Source of the DNA: Paragordius varius
Taxonomy: Eukaryota > Nematomorpha
Reading direction: 5' to 3'
Assembly: GCA_964247055.1 (NCBI GenBank)
Contig: OZ176056.1
Coordinates: forward strand, 9,362,001-9,426,000
DNA: 64,000 nt
The translations under genes and the position numbers were made by a program. Shown here piece by piece: positions 21,826-33,548 of this stretch (the first letter of the stretch is position 1; every line of letters begins with the position of its first letter). The notes under the pieces are model-generated. The model saw nothing but the letters and a program-made list of their open reading frames with translations. It was not told the origin of the DNA and did no database searches.

Positions 21826-23083
21826 TAATCTATATATTTATAAAACTGAAAAATTCTGGCTGGTGATCTGTTCCCGGAAAACCGGTAGACCCATTCAAAT
21901 CCAAATGTCGAAAAAACATAATCCATAATGATTGCCCCGACAATAGTTTTGCGCTTTAGGCTGCCAGTTCGGGCCCATCCCGTGTAAAAACGAGTTTTTT
22001 TGAAAACACAAGTCCAGAAAAATCGTGTCTTAAAGACAATTTTCCGGAAATTTTGTTGGACTATTCGATTTTAAATATGATTATTTTCATTTTTTCCATT
22101 TGCACCGAACCTAGTCGGCTTACTTTTTTAATTTAGGCTCTCTTTTTACCCGTTTCATCCGTAAAATGCCATTTTTTTCAAAAAAACTTAATAATTTTTT
22201 GCCCAGGGTATGAGACCGTTAAAATTCACTGATTTGAGTTATTCTCTGTTAAAAGGCAAAAATTTTAGCCTTGCGTTTTTTAAATATTGGCTGCTGGGTA
22301 AACAGATAGCCGCTAAAACTGCGCCACTATATAGAAATTGCATTGTTTTGGAGTTAATTTACAGAAAATTCATGAATATGAGCTCATTAAAAGCTTGAAA
22401 TATTACCCGTAACTAGGTATTCGGTAGGGTTTTTTTATTAGCCGTTAATTTGGGGCTTTTATGCCCTAAAACGCCATCATATAACTATTATTAGTGTTTA
22501 TTTTTTCGAATAACCCATGTGACGATGGTATCAAAAATGATTCCAAATATTTACCCTTGAAAAGCAAAGAATTTTACTAAGCGCTTTTTCCATATAGGTC
22601 TATTGGTAGGGGTCTACCGGTTTAAAACTCAGACGCCATACAAAATAAGCGGAGCTGATTTAAAAAAAATTAAGAAGCCATCGAGTTCAGTTAAACACAT
22701 TTCTGAGGAATTTGTATTATATCATTCTTTCCTTTAAAAAGGGATCACAAATGATTTACTTTTTATATCCCTTGATCCCAGCTATGTGAACGTAATTTCA
22801 AAATAAAACTTTTAACCATAATTTCGTAAAACGAAAATCTCAAAATAAATCCAATGATAGTTGAATATTAACATTAATAAGGGACCGATTAAATATGGTC
22901 AATTTCGCGTAAACAATATTTCAGCCTCTGCAAAAACCAGTAAAAGAATAATTAAAGGCATTCTTTTTATTAAATATGTTGATTATTAATTTTTTATCTC
23001 CATTAACTCTATTTATTGTACATTATTAAGAATAATTATCGGTGATACTACGCCACACCGATGCGTGACCGGGCCAGCTAGTA
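21826..23083 (+). mobile_element. Helentron-like non-autonomous element (candidate)
   Basis: 5' end ATCTATATATTTATAAAACT then CTGGCTGGTGATCTG, the same boundary as in the array units; the body at 21870-22330 is a diverged array unit (CCGGTAGACCCATTCAAATC, GCCCCGACAATAG). 3' end CACACCGATGCGTGACCGGG then CCAGCTAGT resembles the 3' ends of arthropod Helentrons (CTAG followed by T) with a short GGTG/CACC stem before it. No Rep/helicase gene is present. Family assignment rests on the ends only. Confidence 0.5.
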
Positions 23084-23558
23084 TCTTGTATAAATTTACT
23101 ATGAATCAGAAAATGTTATAAAAACTTATAAAAAATTTAGATTTATTTTTGTCAATCTCTCAAAACCGAAATAATCCTGATAAATATTATCAACAAAATT
23201 TCTAAGTGTTATTTTGAAGAAAGTATTTTTTCTTTTATATTTGTTGGGGTTAAGAAACTCGCAATCATAAATGGGGTCGGGAACTACAAAAGTTAAGGAA
23301 GCCATGCATTAGATTAACGATTTATCTCTATTTAAAATTGTTTTATAAAGGTCAATAATAAAAATATTTTAAAGACACCCAACCTTTTTGATTCATCAAA
23401 ATTTCCCTCTTGAAATCTAGCCAAAAACTCAATATCAAACTAAGCAACAAAGTGTTTTTTTCATCATATATTAACATAATATTAAATGCATTAATTTATT
23501 TTAATTGATAAGTGATAAAATTACTAAAAATTGTGTTGAATTTGGTTCATCATCAGAA
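23084..23558. other. AT-rich spacer, nothing recognised
   Basis: No exon, repeat unit or inverted repeat recognised; it may include the 3' UTR of the small ORF at 23559-23717. Confidence 0.4.
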
Positions 23559-23717
23559 TCATGGGCTTGGAGTGGTGGCATCAGTATAAATTCGCCCCTT
23601 AGTGGTTCGGGCAGGTTTTCTTCTGTTTGGTGGATCGATATTTCTATTACAATCAATCGTAACAATCAGGCTTAGAAAAAGCGTTAAGAGACCAATAAGG
23701 CATTTCAGCAAATTCAT
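23559..23717 (-). CDS. Possible small secreted peptide, 52 aa
   Basis: Not recognised as a known family. The frame MNLLKCLIGLLTLFLSLIV starts with a short polar end and a long hydrophobic run, then TIDC, which reads as a signal peptide with a plausible cleavage site. The remaining ~29 residues are basic and Pro/Thr-rich (NRRKPARTTKGRIYTDATTP) with a possible dibasic processing site and one Cys. It ends in TGA. Base composition is richer in GC than its surroundings. It could be a chance frame or the first exon of a longer gene. Confidence 0.35.
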   Translation of the reverse strand: MNLLKCLIGLLTLFLSLIVTIDCNRNIDPPNRRKPARTTKGRIYTDATTPSP

Positions 23718-24555
23718 TGGAAATAATAAATGAATAACTATTAGTCAGTCTGTTTTACTAAAAAAATATTGTAAATTATATTAGAAAAATATCCTATTTA
23801 TAGGTTTTTTTGGTATGTAAGCGAAAGGGCACACCTTATCATATTTTATATTTTTATATAATGATATGCAAAAATAATATAATAAATGCATTCCAGGAAA
23901 ACTAACCGTTTTGATAAGGTGTGATATGATATAGCGTCTTACCAAACATAAAATTTAGTAAACGATTGTCAAAAGATCTTGTGAGGTATATTATAAAAAT
24001 ATTTTAGTTTTAGGGCTTATTTCTTTTTAAGGAAACATGCATTTATAATGAATGAGAAAACTGGCTAGCAGGTTGTGGTATTTAACTCATCCTATTAATT
24101 TAACACTGCTACTTAAAATCAGTAACGAATTTAATCTTAAATAATATGGATATAAATATATTGTTATATGACAATAAATTACGTATAATATGTTCTCATA
24201 TTATCGAGACTATAAATTTTTTATAATACAATTACTTAGGTAATCAGTGACGAGTATTAACTTTTAGGGCCTATTGCTTTCTAAGGACACATATATTTTA
24301 TTTTAATATGCAATCATCTTATTATGTTTTCTTATAGAGTAATCCTATTTTTTATATTTTTTAACAATAATCAGTAACGAATTTAACAAAATTAAAATTA
24401 GTAAGAAATATTATCCAAATCCATGTTGGGTAAGTTTTGGGTTGAGAAACAACCGGCCTTCAAAAAAAATTGGTTGCAGGTTAAGAATAATTAATCTACT
24501 CAATTGTTTTTGATTTATTTAAACCAGATTAAAATGCAAATAGTCATATGAATTT
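23718..24555. other. AT-rich spacer, nothing recognised
   Basis: No gene or clear repeat. The segments near 24005-24050 and 24265-24300 (AGGGCTTATTTCTTTTTAAGG / AGGGCCTATTGCTTTCTAAGG) look like a loose tandem pair about 260 bp apart. Confidence 0.3.
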
Positions 24556-25640
24556 TAATTGTTGTAGAGTTACGCCTTCACCCATATTTTTATTGTCGGA
24601 AATTGTAAATGTGAACGCTATTTATTAAACACTTGGATACTAAATATGCATTTCAGTCCTTCGATTCAAATTGGGATAGTTAGATCATCCAGGATTGTTT
24701 AAAATTAATTTCAAAAAAATGGAATAAATTGAACCATGGTAAAGTTTGCACTTTTATAACATTAATGAACCGAAATATAATAAAAAAATCCTTCAAATTT
24801 ACTTGATATTATTTACTCAGCGATCAAACCCAAAGGTACATAAATATCACATGAGTGCATAAGCTAAATATGAAAACAAAGCAAAATATACCACTTTTTC
24901 TGTATGTATTAATGTTAAATGTCATTTTTATAAATGTTAAACTTATTAGGCTTAAATCAAATAAACACGATATTGTACAAAAATGTTATAAAATAGAAAT
25001 GGCGTCGACAGATATGGATTTTTTTCAAAACTTAATTTTATTTCGATAGAAATATCAACTTGAATTAATGATCACATCCTTAAGACATGTAAAAATTGCT
25101 GAAAGATTTTTTGAGAAATTTAGTTTCGTTGAAATAATTGTGATTTTATTGAGCAGCAAAATAGAGGGTCCGCAAATCAAAAATATCTATCTCAATTTTT
25201 TATCTACCTGCGCTCAAATCAATGTGAGTAAGCATAAAACGCAAATTTTTCTTATACTACTTGGCCCACAACTGAACTAAGATATTCCTTAAACATCTGA
25301 ATTTATATTTTCCTTTCGGATATTATTGGTGCGCTGTAAAATGATTCGTAAGCGACCATACCAATATTATGACTTACATTTATACATCATTTATTCATCA
25401 AGACATTTGATCTAAACTGTGAATAATATGTTCCAAGAATACACCATCTTAAATATCCTTATTTTTTTGGAATTATTATTATTGACTAACAAATGTTTTT
25501 CAATATATTCAGTTAACAAAGTCCCGCCGTAAGTGTGATAGTATCAAAATTACGACGTAAAGACTCAAATAAATATTATAAATTTAAACTCCGTACTCTT
25601 TGAAATATAGGATAGGGTTTGCATGCAAAAATAAAAAGAG
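24556..25640. repeat. Mosaic interspersed repeat, copy 2 (LINE-free)
   Basis: Same orientation and similar order as 14320-16243 joined to 20507-20800, but shorter. It shows the empty site for the LINE at 16244-20506. Short open frames here are not supported as genes. Confidence 0.65.
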
Positions 25641-28600
25641 GACCTAAATTAAAATAGCTAGACGACTATGTTCGGCGCAATCGAAAATAACTAAATAAAA
25701 ATCATATTTGAAATTTAACGGTTCAACATGTTCTCCGGAAAATTGTCTCACAAGATTTTTGTGGACTTCTGTTTTCAAAAAACCCGTTTTTTACACGGGG
25801 TGAGCCCGAACTGGGGCCTATTTCAAAAAAGGGCGAAGCTATTGTCGGGCCATTCATTAATGATTATATTCTTTAGATGTTTTAATTTGAATGGGTCTAC
25901 CTGTTTTCCGGAAAGAGATAACAAAGCCACATGACGGATCAGTTTTTAGCGGGTAGCTCCTTACCGAGCAGCTATCATCAAAGAAAGCTTGAAAATTTTT
26001 GCCTTTTAACAGGGAATACGTAGAATAATTATCGATTTATTACGTTCTCAAACTTTTGACGAAAAATAAATTCAAAAAATTATTTTTGTGGACTTTGTTT
26101 ACTGAAAAAAGTGGCATTTTACGGGGTTAGCGGGTAAAAAGACGACTATGTTCGGCGCAATCGAAAATAACTAAATAAAAATCATATTTGAAATTGTCTG
26201 GAAAATTGTCTCAAAGACACGATTTTTGTGGACTTCTGTTTAAAAAAAAACCCGTTTTTACACGGGGTGGGCCCGATCTGAGGACCTATTTCAAAAAGAG
26301 GGCGAAGCTATTGTCGGGAATTTATTAATGATTATAATCTTTCTATATTTGAATTTGAATGGGTCTACCTGTTTTCCGGTATCAGATCACAAAGCCACAT
26401 GACGGATCAATTTCAGCGGGTAGCTCCTTACCCAGCAGCTATCGTCAAAGAAACGCTTGACTAAAATTTTAACCTTTAACAGGGAATACGTAGAATCCTT
26501 ATTGAATTATTACGGTCTCATACCTTTGGCAAAATATAGATTCAAAAAGTTATTTTTGTGGACATTGATTTTGAAAAAAATTGAATTTTACGGGGGGAGT
26601 GGGTAAAAAGCGGGCCTAAATTAAAAAAGCGAGATGACTATGTTCGGCGCAATCGAAAATAACTAAACAAATATCATATTTGAAATTGAATGGCATGTTT
26701 TACGGGAAATTGTCTCAAAGACACGAATTTGTCGATCCTGTATTCAAATAAACCGTTTTTTACACGGGGTGGGTTTGAACTGGGGGCCTATTTCAAAACC
26801 AGAGCGAAGCTATTGTCGGAGCATTCATTAATAATTATAATCTTTCGATATTTGAATTTGAATGGGTCTACCTTTCCGGTATCAGATCACAAAGCCACAT
26901 GACGGATCATTTTCAGCGGGTAGCTCCTCCAGCAGCTATCATCAAAGAAACGCTGACTAAAATCGGGGAATATGTAGAATCCTTATTGAATTATTACGGC
27001 TCATACCTTTGGCGAAAAATAGATTCAAAAAATTATTTTTGTGGACATTGTTTTTTGGAAAAATGCCATTTTAGGAGGGGAGCGGCTAAAAAGAGGGCCT
27101 AAATTAAAAAAGCGAGACTATGCTCGGCGCAATCGAAAATAACTAAACAAAAATCATATTTGAAATTGAATGGTCCAACATGTTCTCCGGAAAATTGTCT
27201 CAAAGACACGATTTTTGTGGGCTTCTGTTTTCAAAAAAACCCGTTTTTACACGGGGTGGGCCCGAACTGGGGGCCTATTTATAAAAAAGGCGAAGCTATT
27301 GTCGGGGCATTCATTAATGATTATAATCTTTCGATGTTTGAATTTGAATGGGTCTACCTGTTTTCCGGTATCAGATCACAAAGCCACATGACGGATCATT
27401 TTCAGCGGGTAGCTCTTTACCCAGCAGCTATCATCAAAGAAAGCTTCACTAAAATTTTTGCCTTTTAACAGGGAATACGTAGAATCCTTATTGAATAAAA
27501 ACGGTCTCACACCTTTGGCGAAAAATAGATTCAAATAATTATTTTTGTGGACTTTGTTTACTGTAATAAGTGGCATTTTACGGGGTCAGCGGTTAAAAAG
27601 ACGACTATGTTCGGCGCAATCGAAAATAACTAAACAAAAATCATATTTGAAATTGAATGGTCCAACATGTTCTCCGGAAAACTGTCTCAAAGACACGATT
27701 TTTGTGGACTTCTGTTTTCAAAAAACCCGTTTTTACACGGGGTAAGCCCGAACTGGGGGCTTATTTATAAAAAGGGCAAAGCTATTGTCGGGGCATTCAT
27801 TAATGATTATAATCTTTCGATGTATGAATGTGAATGGGTCTATGTTTCCTGGAAACAGATAACAAACCCACATGATCAGTTTTTAGCGGGTAGCCACTTA
27901 CCCAGCAGCTATCATCAAAGAAGGCTTGACAAAAAGATTTGCCTTTTAACAGGTAATACGTAAAATCCTTATTGAATTAAAACGGTCTCACACCTTTGGC
28001 GAAAAATAGATTCAAAAAATTATTTTTTTGGACTTTGTTTATTGAAATAAGTGGCATTTTACAGGGTCAGCGGTTTAAAAGACGACTATGTTCGGCGCAA
28101 TCGAAAATAACTAAATAAAAATCATATTTGAAATTCAATGATCCAACATGTTCTCCACACGATTTTTGTGGACTTCTGTTTTCAAAAAAACCCGTTTTTA
28201 CACGGGGTGGGCCCGAACTGGCGACCTATTTCAAAAAAAGGGCGAAGCTATTGTCGGGGAATTCATTAATGATTATAATCTTTCGATGTTTGAATTTGAA
28301 TGGGTCTATATGTTTCGTGGAAACAGATAACAAACCCACATGATCAGTTTTTAGCGGGTAGCTCCTTACTCAGCAGCTATCATCAAAGAAGGCTTGACTA
28401 AAAGATTTGCCTTTTAACAGGTAATACGTAAAATCCTTATTGAATTAAAACGGTCTCACACCTTTGGCGAAAAATAGATTCAAAAAATTATTTTTGTGTA
28501 CTTTGTTTACTGAAATAAGTGGCATTTTACGGGGTCAGCGCGTAAAAAGACGACTATGTTCGGCGCAATCGAAAATAACTAAACGAAAATCATGTTATTG

Positions 28601-31600
28601 AATGGTCCAACACGTTCTCCGGAAAATTGTCGTAAAGACACGATTTTCGTGGACTTTGTTTTCAAAAAAAACCTGTTTTTACACGGGGTGGGCCCGAACT
28701 GGGGACCTATTTCAAAAAAAGGGCGAAGCTATTGTCGGGGCATGCATTAATGATTATAATCTTTCGATGTTTGAATTTGAATGGGTCTATATGTTTCCCG
28801 GAAACAGATAACAAACCCACATGACGGATCAGTTTTTAGCGGGTAGCTCCTCCAGCAGCTATCATCAAAGAAACGCTTAACTAAAATCGGAAAATACGTA
28901 GAATCCTTATTGATTAAAACGGTCTGACCACACCTTTGGCGAAAAAGAGATTCAAAAAATTATTTTTGTGGACTTTGTTTACTGAAATAAGTGGCATTTT
29001 ACGGGGTCAGCGGTTAAAAAGACGACTATGTTCGGCGCAATCGAAAATAACTAAATAAAAATCATATTTGAAATTGAAATAATCCCAACATGTTCTCCAC
29101 ACGATTTTTGTGGACTTCTGTTTTCAAAAAAACCCGTTTTTACACGGGGTGGGCCCGAACTGGCGACCTATTTCAAAAAAAGGGCGAAGCTATTGTCGGG
29201 GCATTCATTAATGATTATAATCTTTCGATGTTTGAATTTGAATGGGTCTATATGTTTCCTGGAAAGAGATAACAAACTCACATGATCAGTTTTTAGCGGG
29301 TAGCTAGTTACCCAGCAGCTATCATCAAAGAAAGCTTCACTAAAATTTTTGCCTTATAACAGGGAATACGTAGAATCCTTGTTGAATTATTACAGTCTCA
29401 TACCATTGGCGAAAAATAGATTCAAAAAATTATTTTTGTGACTTTGTTTTTTGAAAATGGCATTTTACGGGGGGAGCGGGTAAAAAGAGGACCTAAATTA
29501 AAAAAGCGAGACTATGCTCGGCGCAATCGAAAATAACTAAACAAAAATCATATTTGAAATTGAAATGATTCAACACGTTCTCCGGAAAATTGTCTGTGGA
29601 CTTCTGTTTTCAAAAAAACCCGTTTTTACACGGGGTGGGTCCGAACTGGCGACCTATTTAAAAAAAGGGCGAAGCTATTGTCGGGGCATGCATTAATGAT
29701 TATAATCTTTCGATGTTTGAATTTGAATGGGTCTATATGTTTCCTGGAAAGAGATAACAAACTCACATGATCAGTTTTTAGCGGGTAGCTCCTTACCCAG
29801 CAGCTATCATCAAAGAAGGCTTGACCAAAATTTTTGCCTTTTAACAGGGAATAAGTAGAATCCTTATTGAATTATTACGGTCATACCTTTGGCGAAAAAT
29901 AGATTCAAAAAATTATTTTTGTGGACTGTTTTTTGAAAAAATGGCATTTTAGGGGAAGCGGGTAAAAAGATAGCCTAAATTCAAAAAGCGAGACGACTAT
30001 GTTCGGCGCAATCGAAAATAACTAATAAAAATCATATTTGAAATTGAATGGTTGAACATGCTCCGGAAAATTGTCTGTGGACTTCTGTTTTTAAAAAAAC
30101 TGTATTTCAGGTGGGCCCGAACTGGGCTATTTCAAAAAAAAGGCGAAGCTATTGTCGAGGCATTCATTGTAATGATCATAATATTTCGATGTTTGAATTT
30201 GAATGGGTCTACCTTATTTTCCGGGAACAGATAACAAACCCATATGACGGATCAGTTTTTAGCGGGTAGCTCCTCTAGCAGCTATCATCAAAGAAACGCT
30301 TGACTAAAATCGGGGAATACGTAGAATCCTTATTGAATTAAAACGGTCTCACACCTTTGGCGAAAAATAGATTCAAAAAATTATTTTTGTGGACTTTGTT
30401 TACTGAAATAAGTGGCATTTTACGGGGTCAGCGGTTAAAAAGACGACTATGTACGGCGCAATCGAAAATAACTAAATAAAAATCATATTTGAAATTGAAA
30501 TAATCCCAACATGTTCTCCACACGATTTTTGTGGACTTCTGTTTTCAAAAAAACCCGTTTTTACACGGGGTGGGCCCGAACTGGCGACCTATTTCAAAAA
30601 AAGGGCGAAGCTATTGTCGGGGCATTCATTAATGATTATAATCTTTCGATGTTTGAATTTGAATGGGTCTATATGTTTCCTGGAAAGAGATAACAAACTC
30701 ACATGATCAGTTTTTAGCGTAGCTAGTTACCCAGCAGCTATCATCAAAGAAAGCTTCACTAAAATTTTTGCCTTATAACAGGGAATACGTAGAATCCTTG
30801 TTGAATTATTACAGTCTCATACCATTGGCGAAAAATAGATTCAAAAAATTATTTTTGTGACTTTGTTTTTTGAAAATGGCATTTTACGGGGGGAGCGGGT
30901 AAAAAGAGGACCTAAATTAAAAAAGCGAGACTATGCTCGGCGCGATCGAAAATAACTAAACAAAAATCATATTTGAAATTGAAATGATTCAACACGTTCT
31001 CCGGAAAATTGTCTGTGGACTTCTGTTTTCAAAAAAACCCGTTTTTACACGGGGTGGGCCCGAACTGGCGACCTATTTAAAAAAAGTGCGAAGCTATTGT
31101 CGGGGCATGCATTAATGATTATAATCTTTCGATGTTTGAATTTGAATGGGTCTATATGTTTCCTGGAAAGAGATAACAAACTCACATGATCAGTTTTTAG
31201 CGGGTAGCTCCTTACCCAGCAGCTATCATCAAAGAAGGCTTGACCAAAATTTTTGCCTTTTAACAGGTAATACGTAAAATCCTTATTGAATTAAAACGGT
31301 CTCACACCTTTGGCGAAAAACAGATTCAAAATATTATTTTTGTGGACTTTGTTTACTGTAATAAGTGGCATTTTACGGGGTCAGCCGGTAAAAAGACGAC
31401 TATGTACTGCGCAATCGAAAATAACTAAATAAAAATCATATTTGAAATTGAATGGTCCAACATGTTCTCCACACGATTTTTGTGGACTTCTGTTTTTCAA
31501 AAAAACCCGTTTTTACACGGGGTGGGCCCGAACTGGGGACCTATTTCAAAAAAAGGGCGAAGCTATTGTCGGGGCATTCATTAATGAATATAATCTTTCA

Positions 31601-31877
31601 ATGTTTGAATTTGAATGGGTCTACCTGTTTTCCGGAAACAGATAACAAACAAACATGATCAGTTTTTAGCGGGTAGCTTCTTACCCAGCAGCTATCATCA
31701 AAGAAAGCTTCACTAAAATTTTTGCCTTTTAATAGGGAATACGTAGAATCCTTATTGAATTATTACGGTCTCATGCCTTTGGCGAAAAATAGATTCAAAA
31801 AATTATTTTTGTGGACTTCTGTTTTCAAAAAAACCCTTGGGGTCGTCCCGAACTGGGGGCCTATTTAAAAGGGCGAA
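25640..31877 (-). repeat. Tandem array 2: thirteen ~480 bp units, opposite orientation
   Basis: Reverse-complement relatives of the array 1 unit: CATTCATTAATGATTATAAT recurs at about 25851, 26319, 26822, 27307, 27794, 28259, 28740, 29202, 29688, 30161, 30622, 31106 and 31574, with GACTATGTTCGGCGCAATCG and CACGGGGTGGGCCCGAACTG in each. Spacing is 460-505 bp. The array is cut at its right edge by the foldback element at 31877. Confidence 0.95.
29050..31260 (-). repeat. Higher-order repeat in array 2, ~1.42 kb
   Basis: 29090-29272 and 30511-30693 are the same sequence, and 29202/29688 recur at 30622/31106, a shift of about 1,420 bp (three units). The near identity shows a recent duplication, as in array 1. 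Confidence 0.8.
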
Positions 31878-32537
31878 GGTATATTAAAATTGATTAAATT
31901 AAAGAGGAAAAGACTATGAGAACACGTAAAAAAATAATAATTAGTTAATAAATTTTTATAAAATTAAATTGATTAAATTTAAGATGAAAAGACTATGGGT
32001 AGAAAAAAAGAATAAAATAATTAGTTAATAAATTTAAAAAAAGTTAAAAATTTGATGTGTGTACTACGTATTTTGACAGAAGGGTTCATTAAAATGAACT
32101 CATATTTGGTACCTAATTCCATTTTTATATTTTACTTATGTTAATACAGTAGTTTATAATATAAAATAAATTTTGGCCGTATTTAAATATTTAATTATGG
32201 TTGTAAGATATAAAAATATGTAAATATAACTATTTGAAGTTTTCATCGATACCCTACTATCGCCAAACGGGAGCCAAAAATAATGTAATTGACCACCAAT
32301 AATATGCATACGGTAAATATATTTATAAATCTGTTGCTCGCCTGTCAAAATACCTAGTACACACATCAAATTTTTAACTTTTTTTAAATTTATTAACTAA
32401 TTATTTTGTTCTTTTTTGTACCCATAATCTTTTCATCTTAAATTAATTTTAATTTATAATAATTTATTAACTAATTATTTTTTTTACGTGTACCCATAGT
32501 CTTTTCATCTAAAATTTAATCAATTTTAATATACTTT
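31877..32537. mobile_element. Foldback (inverted-repeat) element with ~210 bp arms
   Basis: Left arm about 31877-32095, right arm about 32340-32537 in reverse complement. Outer ends TATATTAAAATTGATTAAAT and ATTTAATCAATTTTAATATA. Inside each arm a ~90 bp block (AGATGAAAAGACTATGGGTA, ATAATTAGTTAATAAATTT) is present twice in tandem. The loop (32096-32340) has no coding sequence. Confidence 0.8.
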
Positions 32538-32623
32538 AATAATATCTGTATTTAATATTCTTTATTCAGCCTATATAATTATTGATGGATCACACCTATG
32601 GTAAAATTTTATTTCACCTTTAG

Positions 32624-32746
32624 ATTTCTATGATGATTGTGCAGAAAATCGTTCAATTATACTCTCACCATCATTCTCACCGTCATCGCCATCTTCATCT
32701 GTATGTTTAGACAACAACCAAGAAGATACGATTCATCAAAAAAAAC
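32624..32746 (+). CDS. Possible exon, Ser/Pro-rich, unknown gene
   Basis: Preceded by a good acceptor (TTATTTCACCTTTAG) and followed by GTATAT. Open frame FYDDCAENRSIILSPSFSP continues through a Ser/Pro run to CLDNNQEDTIHQ. Not recognised; GC content is clearly above the flanks, which supports coding. Confidence 0.4.
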
Positions 32747-33160
32747 GTATATACATTTCAAATTATATTATATTCAATAATACCATTGTGCTAGCTCTAG
32801 TATCTTTTTGTGTTTTTATGCGACATAGTTTCCTTTAAATAATTTTGCATATATTTTTAAAACTTATATCGTGGTTTGAGATCGACGTTATTTAATATAA
32901 TTATTTCAAGTGGGGAGAGTCAAGATATTTTATTTCACAAATTTATGTGAAAATCTTGCCAAATGTAATATATTTACATATGCAAATTGATAGTCCTTCC
33001 TCTTTATTTTAATAAAGGTATATTAGCTGCATTTTTCCGATTAAATCAATAACTTTTTAAAAATTTAATAAAATAATATAATTAATTATCTGTTATTAAA
33101 TATATGAATTGTTTATTCAACTATCTAAAATAATAAATTATTTGGGAATATTTGGTTAAG

Positions 33161-33240
33161 GCAAAGGAAGTTGGACAAATGAAAAGGAAATTGCGCTAAG
33201 AGCCTTTTCAGTAATCCGTCCACTTCGAATAATACCATGA
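33161..33240 (+). pseudogene. Voltage-sensor (S4)-like fragment
   Basis: After GGTTAAG the frame reads GSWTNEKEIALRAFSVIRPL then RIIP and TGA. EIALRAFSVIRPLRII resembles the S4 helix of voltage-gated calcium channels (KALRAFRVLRPLRLV), with one of the spaced arginines replaced by Ser. There is no donor site before the stop, so it is either a relic or a chance likeness. Confidence 0.22.
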
Positions 33241-33295
33241 CGGACAATATAAACATTTTAAAAATGTCCAGATTAACAATTTATAAATATCGTAG

Positions 33296-33357
33296 GCGAT
33301 TGAACGTCGGCCTTCACATCCCACCTTATTTAATCGTCTGCTTATTGAGCTTATACG
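33296..33357 (+). CDS. Possible short exon, unknown
   Basis: Acceptor AATATCGTAG, frame AIERRPSHPTLFNRLLIELI, donor GTAAGA. The phases do not join it directly to the island at 32624-32746. Not recognised. Confidence 0.28.
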
Positions 33358-33548
33358 GTAAGATGTTTAAAAATTAGCAGAGTCTCATCATCTCGTTAAT
33401 TGAAAGTTGTTTCACGTAACAACATAATAAAGAGAGTTGATATATTAACTAATCTAAAAATACAGTCAGGGTAGAAGCCCATTAGAGTATTGATATTTTC
33501 GATTTAACCTTATTGTAAGATTATTACGCACATGTAGGAATCGTTGCA

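Larger units (their letters stand above)
32538..33548. other. Unique-looking DNA with weak plus-strand coding islands
   Basis: Less repetitive than the surroundings. Holds the three islands listed separately; the remaining stretches (32750-33140, 33360-33548) show nothing else. Confidence 0.4.

Noticed and set aside
25728-31658. Small frames of 60-102 codons in array 2 (HDFCGLLF..., TGWARTG...)
   Set aside because: Repeat-unit artefacts as in array 1; no family resemblance.
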